64,000 nucleotides of DNA from Aporrectodea caliginosa (GCA_020284085.1 JACEVL010000341.1:859377-923376); one strand, 5' to 3'. Counted from the first letter of the stretch, positions 9,888 through 22,000 are shown. Numbers and translations are program-made. The notes: generated from the letters alone by a model not told the origin.

Positions 9888-11788
9888 ACACTCTTAAATT
9901 TGCAAAGTTATAAATCAGCTGAATCCGCAGGCAACACAGCTATATTCATAGTTAAAAATTAGCTCCTAAGCCTTGAGCTGATCCACGTAATTTTGCGTAG
10001 TTATCAGAATGTACGTGATTTGCCTTAAGTATACCAAGCTGATTCTCCTATGCACGCTGTAGGTGGGTCAACTACGCATGCTTAGTTGGATCTCGTAATT
10101 AGCGTTGTAGCGGGGGCTCTGGCTGCCTATGTTATGGTAACTACGCATGCTTAGTTGGATATCGTAATTAGTGTTGTAGCGGGGGCTCTGGCTGCCTATG
10201 TTATGGTAACTACGCATGCTTAGTTGGATATCGTAATTAGTGTTGTAGCGGGGGCTCTGGCTGCCTATGTAGGGTAACTACACATGCTTAGTTGAATATC
10301 GTAATTAGCGGTGTAGCGGGGGCTCTGGCTGCCTATGTAGGGTAACTACACATGCTTAGTTGAATATCGTAATTAGCGGTGTAGCGGGGGCTCTGGCTGC
10401 ATAGGTAGGGTAACTACACATGCTTAGTTGGATCTCGTAATTAGCGTTGTAGCGGGGGCTCTGGCTGCCTAGGTAGGGTAACTATGCAAGCGTAGTTGGC
10501 TTTTCATTATGCCTTGTTGCTTCTTGTGGTCGCCTGGATGCTGGATGTCGATGTTGTTGTTGTTGTTGCGTGTGTTGCTGTTGTCTTAGTTGTTGTTACT
10601 GCTGATGTGACGGTTTCCGTTCCAGTTATTGTGTGGTTGTAGTCGCGGTGTAAGTAGTAGTAGCATAGTTGTTTTTGCGTTGGTCACCCGTGGCCATACG
10701 GCCAAAGTTACTACTTCTGTTGGCATTTCTCGATTTTGAGCTGTAGTCGTTGTTGCGTTGATGATTCGCTGGTGGTCCATTGTTGAGTTGGAGGCGAAGT
10801 GTAGTGTGGCCTCCCTTGTAGTCGTTGTTGTAGTTGTTTTGGTGAGAGTTGTTGTAGAATCGCTGTCGTCGTTGGCTGTTAGGGGCTAGATTCGTATCCA
10901 TAGACCTAGACTATTCCAGGCACTGCTGATGTTAGACATAAGGGATAGGTATAATTCAGAAAGGGCTCTGGTTTTGAAACAAACTAGAGACTATTCAAAC
11001 TGTATTGTCGATCATTCGACCTTTCGTCTACTCGACTTAGTCTGGAATGATGTGTCTAACAGTCTAACAACGCGATTTGATAGAGTTCAGTATTACAATT
11101 ACATCGTGCATATAAATACATATAATCTTACGCCTACATCAGCGTTACATACATGAGTTCAACAAGTACATTCTATCTAAATATACGTCCTTCTAACTGT
11201 AGCCTATATACATCACAGAGTGGTCATCCTCTACAGATTGCCAGATGTTTAAGTAATTAGGGTGTTAATTGCCTCGTGGACGGTCGACCGGGGTTTGAAA
11301 TTCGTGCAGCCTAGGCCTATTCCTTGATAGCCAGTAGCCAATCAACGGTGTTCAAATCCGATGCAGATAACTGATGTTTGGCTATGTGGCGTTGTTAATG
11401 CAGCAAAGCCTCTTGGTGGGGCTTAATGGCTGCCGAACATTGCTGCTAGGTAACTAACTTGCATAGTTGATAAATTATATGTATAGGGGCCTACCTAAGT
11501 TGAGATGCTATTTCAACTACATTGTAAGAGCCATAGCCTGCATAAGTATTTGGATAAGGTATAAAGACAAATGCTTTGTGAAGACACGTTAGCAAAAAGT
11601 CATTTTGAGTATGCCTAGCATCTAGGCATACTTAGCAGAATTACCAAAGCGCAAGTTACCTCTTTCAGCTAAAGTTTGCTGACTGAACTAAATTTTCCCT
11701 TGAAATAGCAATTTTGCATAGTTCCATGAAGTTTATCATAACAACTAAGAAAAGCATAGCTGAGAAAACTCTGCAATTTTAAGAGTGT
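9888..11788. mobile_element. 1.9-kb non-autonomous DNA element with terminal inverted repeats
   Basis: The left end ACACTCTTAAATTTGCAAAG mirrors the right end CTCTGCAATTTTAAGAGTGT. Inside are a 68-bp minisatellite (10082-10500), a stretch rich in GTTGTT/GTTGTA (10540-10900) and AT-rich filler. Frames within (10586-10901 on -, 10929-11156 on +) are low complexity or unrecognised. No transposase is visible. No convincing target duplication is seen beyond a possible TA, so the superfamily is open. Confidence 0.65.
10082..10500. repeat. 68/69-bp minisatellite, six copies
   Basis: Units start at 10082, 10151, 10220, 10288, 10356 and 10424, each with TTAGTTGGATATCGTAATTA, then GTAGCGGGGGCTCTGGCTGC and GGTAACTACRCATGC. 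Periods are 69, 69, 68, 68 and 68 bp. Adjacent pairs share variants (ACGCATGC against ACACATGC), which points to stepwise local duplication. Confidence 0.9.
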
Positions 11789-11843
11789 ACCGATACATTA
11801 TTATTATTCCCATATTTATAAATAATTTGACTCATTTAACCTA

Positions 11844-12085
11844 TTCATTCATTCATTCATTCATTCATTTCAGATATTTATATAGCGCCCCTTCAAGATT
11901 TCTACTCAGAGGCGCTCTTGACTACAGCGCGGTCACTGAATCGGAGTTTCACGCCGAAGCGCATGAGCAATTGCGAGTGAAGGACTTGCCCAGGGTCCCT
12001 ACGCGGCGGCTTGAGGTGGATTCGAACCCGCAGCCCTCCGGCTGCAAGGCACCGAACATACCCTACACCACCGCGCCCTATTTAT
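11844..12085 (-). mobile_element. tRNA-derived SINE with LINE-like 3' hairpin (family 1)
   Basis: Read on the - strand the head is GGGCGCGGTGGTGTAGGGTA (A-box region) and then CTGCGGGTTCGAATCCACCT (B-box). The body contains GGGCAAGTCCTTCACTCGCA and ATTGCTCATGCG. It ends with the hairpin GAGCGCCTCTGAGTAGAAAT / CTTGAAGGGGCGCTATATAA and a (TGAA)n tail at 11844-11868. The 3' end is nearly the same as that of the LINE ending at 4435, which suggests mobilisation by that LINE's machinery. Confidence 0.85.
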
Positions 12086-12117
12086 ATTAATAATCCAGCC
12101 TCATGACAGTCCTATTG

Positions 12118-12420
12118 ACTAATTGATTCAAACAGACTTGAAGGAGTCAACCAGCGCCTTATCTTCACACAGCGAACTCCACAGGTGATGCATTTGCGTA
12201 CGTAATTACTACTTAGATCCTCAATGAATCGATTACTAAGCAAAACTGATGGGTCTGCGGACTCACCATCTGTCTTTAATTTGCAATTCATGAAAAACTC
12301 TCATAAATTCTGAACTGCGCCACTGTCGTAATCGGGTGATGTCAGTCCACAGTCTGGGTAAAGTAGGAGCGAATTATTAATGATGGTGTTACGATTACGA
12401 GTTCATTATGTACATAATGT

Positions 12421-12496
<76 letters not shown>

Positions 12497-13025
12497 TAAT
12501 AATAATAATAATAATATCTTTTCTTTAATGAGCGCCTGACAAACGCACTGCGCTGTACATTTACATGTTATGCAATTGAAATCTTAACTACTAACAGAAC
12601 AGACCGCTTGCAATACAACGGCGCTAATAGCAGCCTACAAAAAGCATATCCGCCCAACGGGGGCTCGAACTCGGTACCTCTCGGTCTCTGTGCCAGATGT
12701 TATCCAATGCGCCACGGGCCCATATATATATATATACATATATATATATACACTATCCAAATTATCCGATATAAGATGCCATAATTGGGCAAATCTTTCT
12801 ATAAATTTTAGCATACCCAAATATGCCAAACTGTTCTTAAATCTTCTCCAGTCGAAACCGATTGGGATCTGTTATGGAGGAGACAACTTCTTGTTAACCT
12901 GCTATAAATAATAAAATAGTAATAAAGGTGAGACAGAGAGGTATAATTATACAGCCCACCCTTCTCAAATCTCCAAAAGCTTTCTACCAATGGCTTCCTC
13001 TCGAGGAAATTATCTTAAAAATCAT
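12118..13025 (+). repeat. Segmental copy (B) upstream of the Ly6-like gene
   Basis: 12118-12410 and 12740-13025 match 55970-56250 and 56280-56520 in the same order, and match 150-600 inverted. Together with 14640-14930 they form the 5' region of the gene. Between the matching blocks copy B carries extra insertions: a SINE, microsatellites and the palindromic element. Confidence 0.75.
12421..12721 (-). mobile_element. tRNA-Arg-like SINE with (ATT)n tail
   Basis: On the - strand from 12721 the head reads GGGCCCGTGGCGCATTGGAT (A-box TGGCGCATTGG) and then GAGTTCGAGCCCCCG (B-box). The body contains GCGC...GGCGCTCATTAAAGAAAAG. It runs directly into the (AAT)n/(ATT)n array at 12421-12515. The acceptor stem is not complementary enough for a working tRNA, and the trailing unique body plus simple-repeat tail fits a SINE. 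A (TA)n tract abuts its head at 12721-12750. Confidence 0.65.
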
Positions 13026-13079
13026 CATCTTCTTCTTTTCTTCTCAGAAAGTTTCATAAACTAACCCATAACATAGGCC

Positions 13080-13205
13080 TACATGCATACACACATACAA
13101 ACATACATACACATACATACATAAATACATACATACATACATACTTAAACACATACATAAATACATGCATGCATACATGCATACTTAAATAAACATATAC
13201 ATACA
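13080..13205. repeat. (TACA)n microsatellite
   Basis: Interrupted ACATACATAC repeats. The same microsatellite continues on the far side of the palindromic element at 14217-14540, so the element probably inserted into one array. Confidence 0.85.
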
Positions 13206-13208
13206 TTA

Positions 13209-14213
13209 CACTGATCAACAAGCATTTTGCTGCTGGGATTCTAACACCTGTTCCTAACTAAATTTAATATGCTGATTCCAAATCCGGAAACCGTTTTTGT
13301 CTATCACGTCCAGTTTTTAAGTTATAAAGTTTTTCGGATTCTTTCAGTTTTATACGCCTACAGTAACACTGGGCAACAAAAAAAAATTTTTTTGCTACTC
13401 AGAACTTTAGAGCTGTTCTTGGCTAAATTTTGGGCGCTGATTTCAAAAAATGAAATCGAAATTTGTCTAGCACGTCAGGTTTTTTTAGGTACGCATAAGT
13501 GAGGTTCTACACAATTGCGGATTCTCAAGTTCTCAACTCATAGGCCTACTATCAGTGAAAACACAGAATAAAAAATGTATGAGGCATTTGCTTTTGTGCT
13601 TGCTCTCAACTAAATGTTGGATGCTGATTTCAAATATGAAATTGAAATTTGGCTAGCACGTCAGGTTTTTTAGGTACGCATCGCATAGTTCATACTGCAA
13701 ATGTACCGCATTAATTTGCGGTTATGTAGAACCTCACTGTTGCGTACCTAAAAAACCTGACATGCTAGCTAAATTTTGATTTCATATTTGAAATCAGCAT
13801 CCAAACTTTAGCTAGGAACAAGCACAAAATCCAATTCTTCATACATTTTTAATATACTTTTCATTTGCTGATAGTTGGAGTTGAGAATTCGCAATTCCGT
13901 GGAACCTCACCGATGGTTACCTGGAAAACCTGACATGATAGCCAAATTTCAATTTCATATTTGAAATCAGCACCCTAAATTGAGCTAAGAACAAGCGCAA
14001 AAGCAATGTCCGATACATTTTTAATACTTTACTTTCTCTGATAGTATGAGTTGAGAGTTCGCAATTGTGTAGAACCTCACCTCTGCGTACCTAAAAAACC
14101 TGACGTGATAGCCAAATTTCGATTTCATATTTGAAATCAGCGCCCCAAATTTAGCTAAGAACAGTTCTAAAGTTCTGAGTAGCAAACAAAAAATATTATT
14201 TTGTTGGTCAGTG
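13209..14213. mobile_element. 1-kb palindromic (foldback-like) DNA element, TSD TTA
   Basis: The ends CACTGATCAACAA and TTGTTGGTCAGTG are inverted repeats flanked by TTA at 13206-13208 and 14214-14216. The two halves are inverted copies around a centre near 13700. Each half carries about two tandem sub-units of 160-190 bp with the shared block CTAGCACGTCAGGTTTTTTA followed by GGTACGCA...GTGAGGTTCTA. No coding sequence is present. A 3-bp TTA duplication would fit PIF/Harbinger, but the superfamily is not certain. Confidence 0.75.
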
Positions 14214-14216
14214 TTA

Positions 14217-14505
14217 TATACATGCATGCATACATACATACAAACATACATACATACATACATACATACATACATACATACATGCCTACATTATACACAT
14301 ACATACATACACACAAACATACATACATACTTACTTAAATAAATACATACTACATACATACATACATACATACATACATACATACATACATACAAACATA
14401 CATACATACATACATACATGCAAACATACATACATACATACATACATACATACATAAATACATACATACATACTTAAACAAATAAATACATGCATACATA
14501 CATAT

Positions 14506-14536
<31 letters not shown>

Positions 14537-14540
14537 GGCT
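14217..14540. repeat. Long (TACA)n microsatellite
   Basis: About 320 bp of nearly pure CATA repeats with a few G and T interruptions. The tyrosine/methionine/cysteine-rich frames read from it are artefacts. Confidence 0.95.
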
Positions 14541-14793
14541 ACTATAATAGTGACTATAATATTTATGTTGACTATTATTTGCTGTAAAAGTTATAAGCTA
14601 TCGTTAAGTCTACAACGGCATGCAAAAACCTATAGTGGCTATTTGTAGCAGACATGTTTTCAGAAAGGCTACGAAGAAAATAAAGCCATTTGAAATTATC
14701 AGAACATCGATTTCTCGATAAGCAAGGAGCGAGGTTCCAGTACAGAATAATCCATCACTTGCATATCAATGGAAAACATCTTTTGCTCGATAG

Positions 14794-14800
14794 TATATAA
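14794..14800 (+). promoter_or_regulatory. TATA box of the Ly6-like gene
   Basis: TATATAA lies 70 bp upstream of the ATG at 14870, placing a likely start near 14825, at the CAATACAGAC block. Both the TATA box and the GTACAGACTATTCCTTC-type start region are kept in the broken copy at 58263-58310, which supports a promoter role. Confidence 0.7.
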
Positions 14801-14869
14801 GCAAGGAATGTTGGAGCCTTCAATACAGACTATTCCTTCGGCTGTACTTTAACGGGAAACATCGATAGA

Positions 14870-17800
14870 ATGCTGCGCTTCATCTCAGTATTATCGTTTA
14901 CTCTGCTGGTGCTGCTTGCAGCTGCTTTCGGTAAGTCAATTTGCTGTGATTAGACAAAAGGCGGCGCCAGATATATGAGTGTGGTACGGCTTTTTTGCCG
15001 TACCACTATTAAGGTGGTACGGCAACTACATATTTTTCCGTACCACTTTTTATCTGCTAAGAGCTAGAAAATACTTTTAATCCATTTAAACGTGTATTTT
15101 AGATTTTCATAAATGGAACGAAACACTGTCAATATACATGTATGGCTCCCTGATTCTGCGGAATGATCTCGTTGTTCCGCGGTCTAGCACCTCGATACGT
15201 GCACGTCGCGGCTTCTCTGTCGTTGCACCATCATTACGGAACAATTTACTATAGTCAAGGAGCACTATGTAGGAAAAACATATCCCGTGGGCGCTTTAAT
15301 GAAAGAAACATGTGTGATACGTCGTTTGAAAGGTATTTTAACATAGAATAAGAAAAGTCATGGTGCCAAGCCAGAATATGCTGCAGGCAGGCACAATTCA
15401 AGATGGCGTCCAACATGGCGGAACATAGTCGGATAGATATGCCACATGACCCCAAAAAATTGCAAGAAAACGTTTTATGTTGGTTTTCTGGTGTACTAGG
15501 TCTGGAGAATAACATACTAAAAGTTTATCGAAATCGGACCACGGGATCACCCCAAAAATGCATTTTAAACAAAGATGGCGGCCAATATGGCGCCAATACA
15601 GAAAACAGTATATATCAAGTCATAGGTAAGCTAAATAACAAAATGAAGTGTCAAATTTAACATTATCAAGGTCGAGGAATCGATTTATCATTGTGGCAAT
15701 AGTGTCGGAATCTTACTATCCAAGATGGCGGCCAATATGGCCGCCAAAACACACAAGTATGTATATATCAGGTCATAGGTAAGCTACAATAACAAATGAA
15801 GTGTCAAATTGAATATTTTCAAGGTAAAGAAATCGATTTATCGTAGTTGCAGTAGTGTCGGAATGTTACTATCCAAGATGGCGGCCAATATGGCCGCCAA
15901 AACACAAAATATGTATATATCAGGTCATAGGTAAGCTACAATAACAAATGAAGTGTCAAATATAATATTTTCAAGGTAAAGAAATCGATTTATCGTAGTT
16001 GCAGTAGTGTCGAAATGTTACTATCCAAGATGGCGGCCAATATGGCCCCCAAAACACAAAAATATGTATATATCAGGCCAAAACACAAAAATATGTATAA
16101 CAAAATTTTACTTGCATATGTTAAAATTCAGCAATTTTCTTTAGCTTATCTTTGAAAGTAACTCATAACATTAATTATATTTAACATCTATTAAGAATAG
16201 GACATAGTTTGGTCTAAGTTAACATTTCACAGGTAGTCCTCAATGTTCTCTTCATCTGAAACTGGCTCTTGAGTCATATTGTCACAGTTGCCATGCTGAC
16301 ATTGTCCACAAGCTGTGGTGCATTCGAGCCCATGTCAACTACATCGGATCATTTTGAGCAGTTGGTCTGGTGCAGGACTAATATCCATCATGATTTGAAT
16401 AAATTTTCCATCTTGTATAATCCAGCCCCATTCAGTTGGATCCATGTCGTCACACTTGTCCAACCACTGCATAACTCGTAGGTAAGCTCGCCGAGCGTGA
16501 AGGTTTGTGGCCGAAGGTGTTGGAGGCAGTCTTTCTGGTTTCACAAAGGTCTTTGCAGTGGACTCTTTCCTACAAAGGATGCTGTAGCGTAATGACACTA
16601 GAGATTCAGACTGGATCCCCTCAAATATGGATGCCATTGCTGTGCAACCAGTACTGTCAACCAGAAACAGTTACTTGGTGATGATGTATGCTCTGATCTG
16701 TTGTTTGCCCATGCGTTCTCTGGTTGTGACAGTACTTCAGGAATCTATGGGGTCGGCAAAAAGTCAGTCTTCCAAAAAGTAGTCAATGGCGATCCTGTCT
16801 TTCATAGTTGTTCGAAGATCTTCTGTACACCAAACGCAGATCAAGTTACTGTAGAGACCACTGGTTGCACAGCAATGGCTTCCATATTTAAGGGGATCCA
16901 GTCTGAATCTCTAGTGTCATTACGCTACAGCATCCTTTGTAGGAAAGTGTCCACTGCAAAGACCTTTGTGAAACCAGAAAGACTGCCTCCAACACCTTCG
17001 GCCACAAACCTTCACGCTCGGCGAGCTTACCTACAAGTTATGCAGTGGTTGGACAAGTGTGACGACATGGATCCAACTGAATGGGGCTGGATTATACAAG
17101 ATGGAAAATTTATTCAAATCATGATGGATATTAGTCCTGCACCAGACCAACTGCTCAAAATGATCCGATGTAGTTGCTCTGCACGATGCAACACGTTGAA
17201 ATGTAGCTGCAAAAGACATGGGCTCGAATGCACCACAGCTTGTGGACAATGTCAGCATGGCAACTGTGACAATATGACTCAAGAGCCAGTTTCAGATGAA
17301 GAGAACATTGAGGACTACCTGTGAAATGTTAACTTAGACCAAACTATGTCCTATTCTTAATAGATGTTAAATATAATTAATGTTATGAGTTACTTTCAAA
17401 GATAAGCTAAAGAAAATTGCTGAATTTTAACATATGCAAGTAAAATTTTGTTATACATATTTTTGTGTTTTGGCCTGATATATACATATTTTTGTGTTTT
17501 GGGGGCCATATTGGCCGCCATCTTGGATAGTAACATTTCGACACTACTGCAACTACGATAAATCGATTTCTTTACCTTGAAAATATTATATCAATCAATC
17601 AATCAATCAATCAATCCTTTTATTGTTTCCATAGAATGATTTACAAGTAGTGATCCAGAATAAACATAATCAACAATCATAAGTTTGGAAATTAAAACAG
17701 ACAGATCACATTATTATCTAATTAACCTTTGAGGGAAACAATCGGGTTCCCAGAAGGGACTGAAGTCCCGCTAAGTTAGAGATACCCGTGTACCATGTTA

Positions 17801-18976
17801 GCAGAGGGATGACAGTTGAGTATAGTTTACACAAATAGCATTGTCAAAAAATTAGAATAACTGGCTTAACTAATAACACTTAACTAGGTCACTTAACTAA
17901 TTGTGACACTTCATTTGTTATTGTAGCTTACCTATGACCTGATATATACATATTTTTGTGTTTTGGCGGCCATATTGGCCGCCATCTTGGATAGTAACAT
18001 TCCGACACTACTGAAACTACGATAAATCGATTTCTTTACCTTGAAAATATTATATTTGACACTTCATTTGTTATTGTAGCTTACCTATGACCTGATATAT
18101 ACATATTTTGTGTGTTTTGGCGGCCATATTGGCCGCCATCTTGGATAGTAAGATTCCGACACTATTGCCACAATGATAAATCGATTCCTCGACCTTGATA
18201 ATGTTAAATTTGACACTTCATTTTGTTATTTAGCTTACCTATGACTTGATATATACTGTTTTCTGTATTGGCGCCATATTGGCCGCCATCTTTGTTTAAA
18301 ATGCATTTTTGGGGTGATCCCGTGGTCCGATTTCGAAAAACTTTTAGTATGTTATTCTCCAGACCTAGTACACCAGAAAACCAACATAAAACGTTTTCTT
18401 GCAATTTTTTTCGGTCATGTGGCATATCTATCCGACTATGTTCCGCCATGTTGGACGCCATCTTGAATTGTGCCTGCCTGCAGCATATTCTGGCTTGGCA
18501 CCATGACTTTTCTTATTCTATGTTAAAATACCTTTCAAACGACGTATCACACATGTTTCTTTCATTAAAGCGCCCACGGGATACCATTTGCTCCCTGACT
18601 ACTACGAAAATTCGCTCAGTTCCACTTATTGCTGACTCCATTGCATTTTCTAGAACATCAAAGACATCATTTTCCATCTCTCTGATAGCTACGTACACAG
18701 CGCCTCTGAGAGGCTCTTAAGACGCGCTGTGCAACTGTTCTGTTACATTACATTACAAAAGCGTCAGTTTCTAAGGGAAAGTCCTTCGCACTCCCTAACT
18801 TGCCAAAATGCCGTACTACCTTTAAAGTCGTGGCGACGCCACTGGGATTAGACAAATCTAAACATATAAATAGCAAATTAAATTATTCTCCCATTAGTTT
18901 ATAGGGCCTACAAGCTAATAATAATAACAACAACAACAACAACAGCAACAGCAGCAACAACAACAACAACAACAAC

Positions 18977-19013
<37 letters not shown>

Positions 19014-22000
19014 TTAATGTTAATATTAATAATAATAATAATCCGGAGCAGCGGCCGGTATCACGAAATAGAGTATCCGTCCTAGGACTATCCGGGGGGG
19101 GGATGTATGAATTTATCCCCCCGGATGGAATAAACCGGTTTAGAGTATCCGGGGGGGATAAACTATTCTATCCCCCATCGGTTTACGCATCATGATAGCC
19201 TCGGCGAAAATCCAGTCAAAATCATCAAAAACGAAGTAAATTGATTTCAGGTCGACTTACAAACTAAAGATACGCAATTTAAAAATGTTATGTGTACAAT
19301 AAATACAAACAGTATGACTGAATACACTTAGAAACCGCCAAAAATGCAAATTAAACCGAATACTCCATTTCGCTAAGGGGGATACTCGTGTATGGGGGAT
19401 ACTCTATTTCGTGACACCGGCTTGGCGGAGGACAGAAAGAACCAAAAAATACACCGCCCTCTTAGACGCTCATGTTTTCATTTCGATTGCTATGGAAACG
19501 CTAGATCCCATCAACAACAAAGGCCTTGAATTTTATGTCAGACCTGGGCCGCCATCTCACTCAAGCAACCGGCGAACCCAGAGAGTCAAGCTTCTTATTA
19601 TAGCGTACAGGGCCGGCCTTAGCCCAAATGGCGCCCCAGGCAAAGCATACATTTTGCGCCCTCTAAACCCCACTCCATGGTCCACCCCACGTCACAGCCC
19701 AATGATGAACCAGCCAGAACATTACGCTCAACCGAGTTGTTTATTTATTTTTTTATTACACTCGACCCTAGATAATTTGAATTTTTTAGAAAAATGGTAA
19801 AAAACAAAAACACTTCGAATTACCGAAAAATTCGAATTACCGAAAAATAAAAAAAATGTTTAAGCCCTATTAACAAATTATTTGTTGAAGAAATCAGAAA
19901 TCTTTTTCTCCATCAGGTTTCAGTTTATCGAAAAACAATAAAGCTGAAAGCAATTTAAGCAAATAACTGTAATATTAGTATATTGTAAAGTAATTACTAG
20001 CTGATCACTAGGCACTAACACCAACAGTTAAAGTAGTTTCAGTTTTGCATAAATATGTGGAAAGCCATCCTTTTTGCTTTTTTTATACTAACTTCTGTTT
20101 CTTGTTTTATCTTACAATTTTAAGTACCCGATAACTTTTGACGCTTCATAGGGCTTGACACTATTTTTTAAATTAAAATTTTACTTTTATAAGATCAAAG
20201 CAATAAATTGATTTTGGCCTAGATATAATTAAGAAAACTGTTGTTAAAATGTACAGATTTTTACAGATAATTAACTTAATGCAACTACGATATCTGCTTG
20301 GCAGTCAACAAATAAAGATACATAGATTATAGGCCTACTACAATATTTTTTCAATTGTTGGCATTTTCAGTCAGCATGACTACAATATTTTTTCAATTGT
20401 TGGCATTTTCAGTCAGCATGAGATTTACGGACGGTCAGGTTTAATACAGACAGTAGCTCCGTTATTGGACTGAATCCATGGAGTCATGGACGCATCACAG
20501 CACAAGATTTGGAGTACAAGTAAAATTTTTATTATTAAGCTAGGCCTTGTTTTCTACAGTGACACGCGGTATTTCTTTAGCGTCCTTTGGACGCATAGTT
20601 AATTTATTTATGCAGCCAATCAAAACTTAGGTAGCCTATGTCTATGGACGCAGTGCCTTTATTTTTCTGCGCCCAGCATCAAATTTTTGGAGCTCTGAAC
20701 GCACGGGCGCACACTATTGGAAGCATTGATTACACACAGAATGCAAAGTACAGACACGCGTGAAATAATTGAATTTTAATGGTTAAACTAAAAATTTATT
20801 TGTGCGGTGCAATTAAATCAATAATTAGTCTAAATTTGTTCCATAAGCGAACATTTTGAATTCAAGTGAAAATAATCATTGTAATTGAAAAAACGCTTGA
20901 AAAGTGAAAAACATAAATCTGTTAAAACCCTTTTTTTGGTGAAAATGGCGCCCCTAGACTTTGGCGTCTTAGGCAACTGCCTGCTTTGCCTGTGCCTAAG
21001 GCCGGCCCTGATAGCGTATCTCCATTACAATACAACGCTTCAACGCTGTTGCTTTCAGTGGTTCTTTTATTAAACCCTTAATTGAAATGGAAGAGGGGTA
21101 GCCGTTCCAGAATACACAACTTTTATAATTTCTAGTACCCTGGTGGAATGAAGTACTTCAGGGCAAAAAAATAATCGATCAATTCAATTCAAACTGATAA
21201 ATCCGCAGTATGATTATATGAAATAGTAGGTAGGCCTACACATGATAACAAGTTATGCAAAAGTCAATTTTATGACTATAGGACAGCCGTCCTACTGCTG
21301 CTCATTTTACGATTCACATCTAAGGAGTGGAAGGCTGAGCCTGCCCTATTTATAGGATAGCGGGGATTGAGCCCGCGTCCTTCTGCTCTTTATGCGTGTG
21401 TACAGCATTACCATCCAACCATCACCTGTCTAAATTTTCAATGGTCACAGGAGTTTAATGGAACTAGGGCCTACTTGGGGTGAGAGGTCTAGATTGTAGG
21501 CTATAAATAAATGCAATGTTTTAACAATAAAGACTTTAAAATCCAATTTAACATTGATACTTAAATATATGAATGACAGACAATCAAATCTCAAATGCAG
21601 AGTGCTAGGAGTGCCAATCTATAGATTAGAGATTTATTTGTTATACTTGATATTTATTTTGAAGCCATTGAGCGTTTTGATTGCGATTCGACTGAAGAAT
21701 CTCAATACTGCTTCCTCGGTACAATTAAAAAAAAGAAATGTGAAGAAAAATCGGCCTGCTTGGTTGAAACCAGGAGACAGATATGGGGTATGTTTATCTC
21801 TAAGTCAAGACTAATTCAGTAACTTGCGTGCGTCAACAAACGTCACAACATTACAATACGAAGTATAACACTATAGGCACACATTCCATTTATAGTTGTA
21901 ATTAGACATTTAAACAGAGACACTTCTATATATATGGGGAAATGGGGTGGTAAGCGTCTCTGAAAGCCTCTACCACCCAAATGAGAGAGTTGCCAAATGT

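Larger units (their letters stand above)
15252..18601. mobile_element. 3.35-kb foldback DNA transposon with 1.4-kb inverted arms
   Basis: The ends TAGTCAAGGAGCA and TGCTCCCTGACTA are inverted. The arms run 15252-16648 and 16858-18601 around a roughly 210-bp single-copy centre. The outer arm has the block TATCCCGTGGGCGCTTTAAT. The middle arm has three to four tandem units of about 150 bp containing CCAAGATGGCGGCCAATATG. The inner arm carries part of a gene. Flanking CTA on both sides (15249-15251 and 18602-18604) fits a 3-bp duplication, and the LINE target reads through when it is removed. The right arm has a later LINE insertion (17584-17905) and the left arm a small deletion near 16339. Arms built of tandem units resemble Foldback/Galileo or sea-urchin TU elements. 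Confidence 0.8.

Noticed and set aside
10082..10500. CRISPR-like array
   Set aside because: Units are 68-69 bp in direct tandem with no unique spacers, in a eukaryotic transposon.
10586..10901. Asn/Thr-rich protein on the - strand
   Set aside because: It derives from GTTGTT-type low-complexity DNA within the 1.9-kb element.
12635..12721. A tRNA-Arg gene on the - strand
   Set aside because: A- and B-boxes are present, but the acceptor stem does not pair well and the block continues into a unique body and an (ATT)n tail, which fits a SINE.
14021..14540. Cysteine/tyrosine/methionine-rich proteins read across 14.0-14.5 kb
   Set aside because: They are translations of a (TACA)n microsatellite.
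15403..15660. Protein starting MASNMAEHSRIDMPHD, also read at 18204-18461 on the other strand
   Set aside because: It is the non-coding arm of the foldback element and appears only because the arm is open by chance. There are no domain or codon signs.
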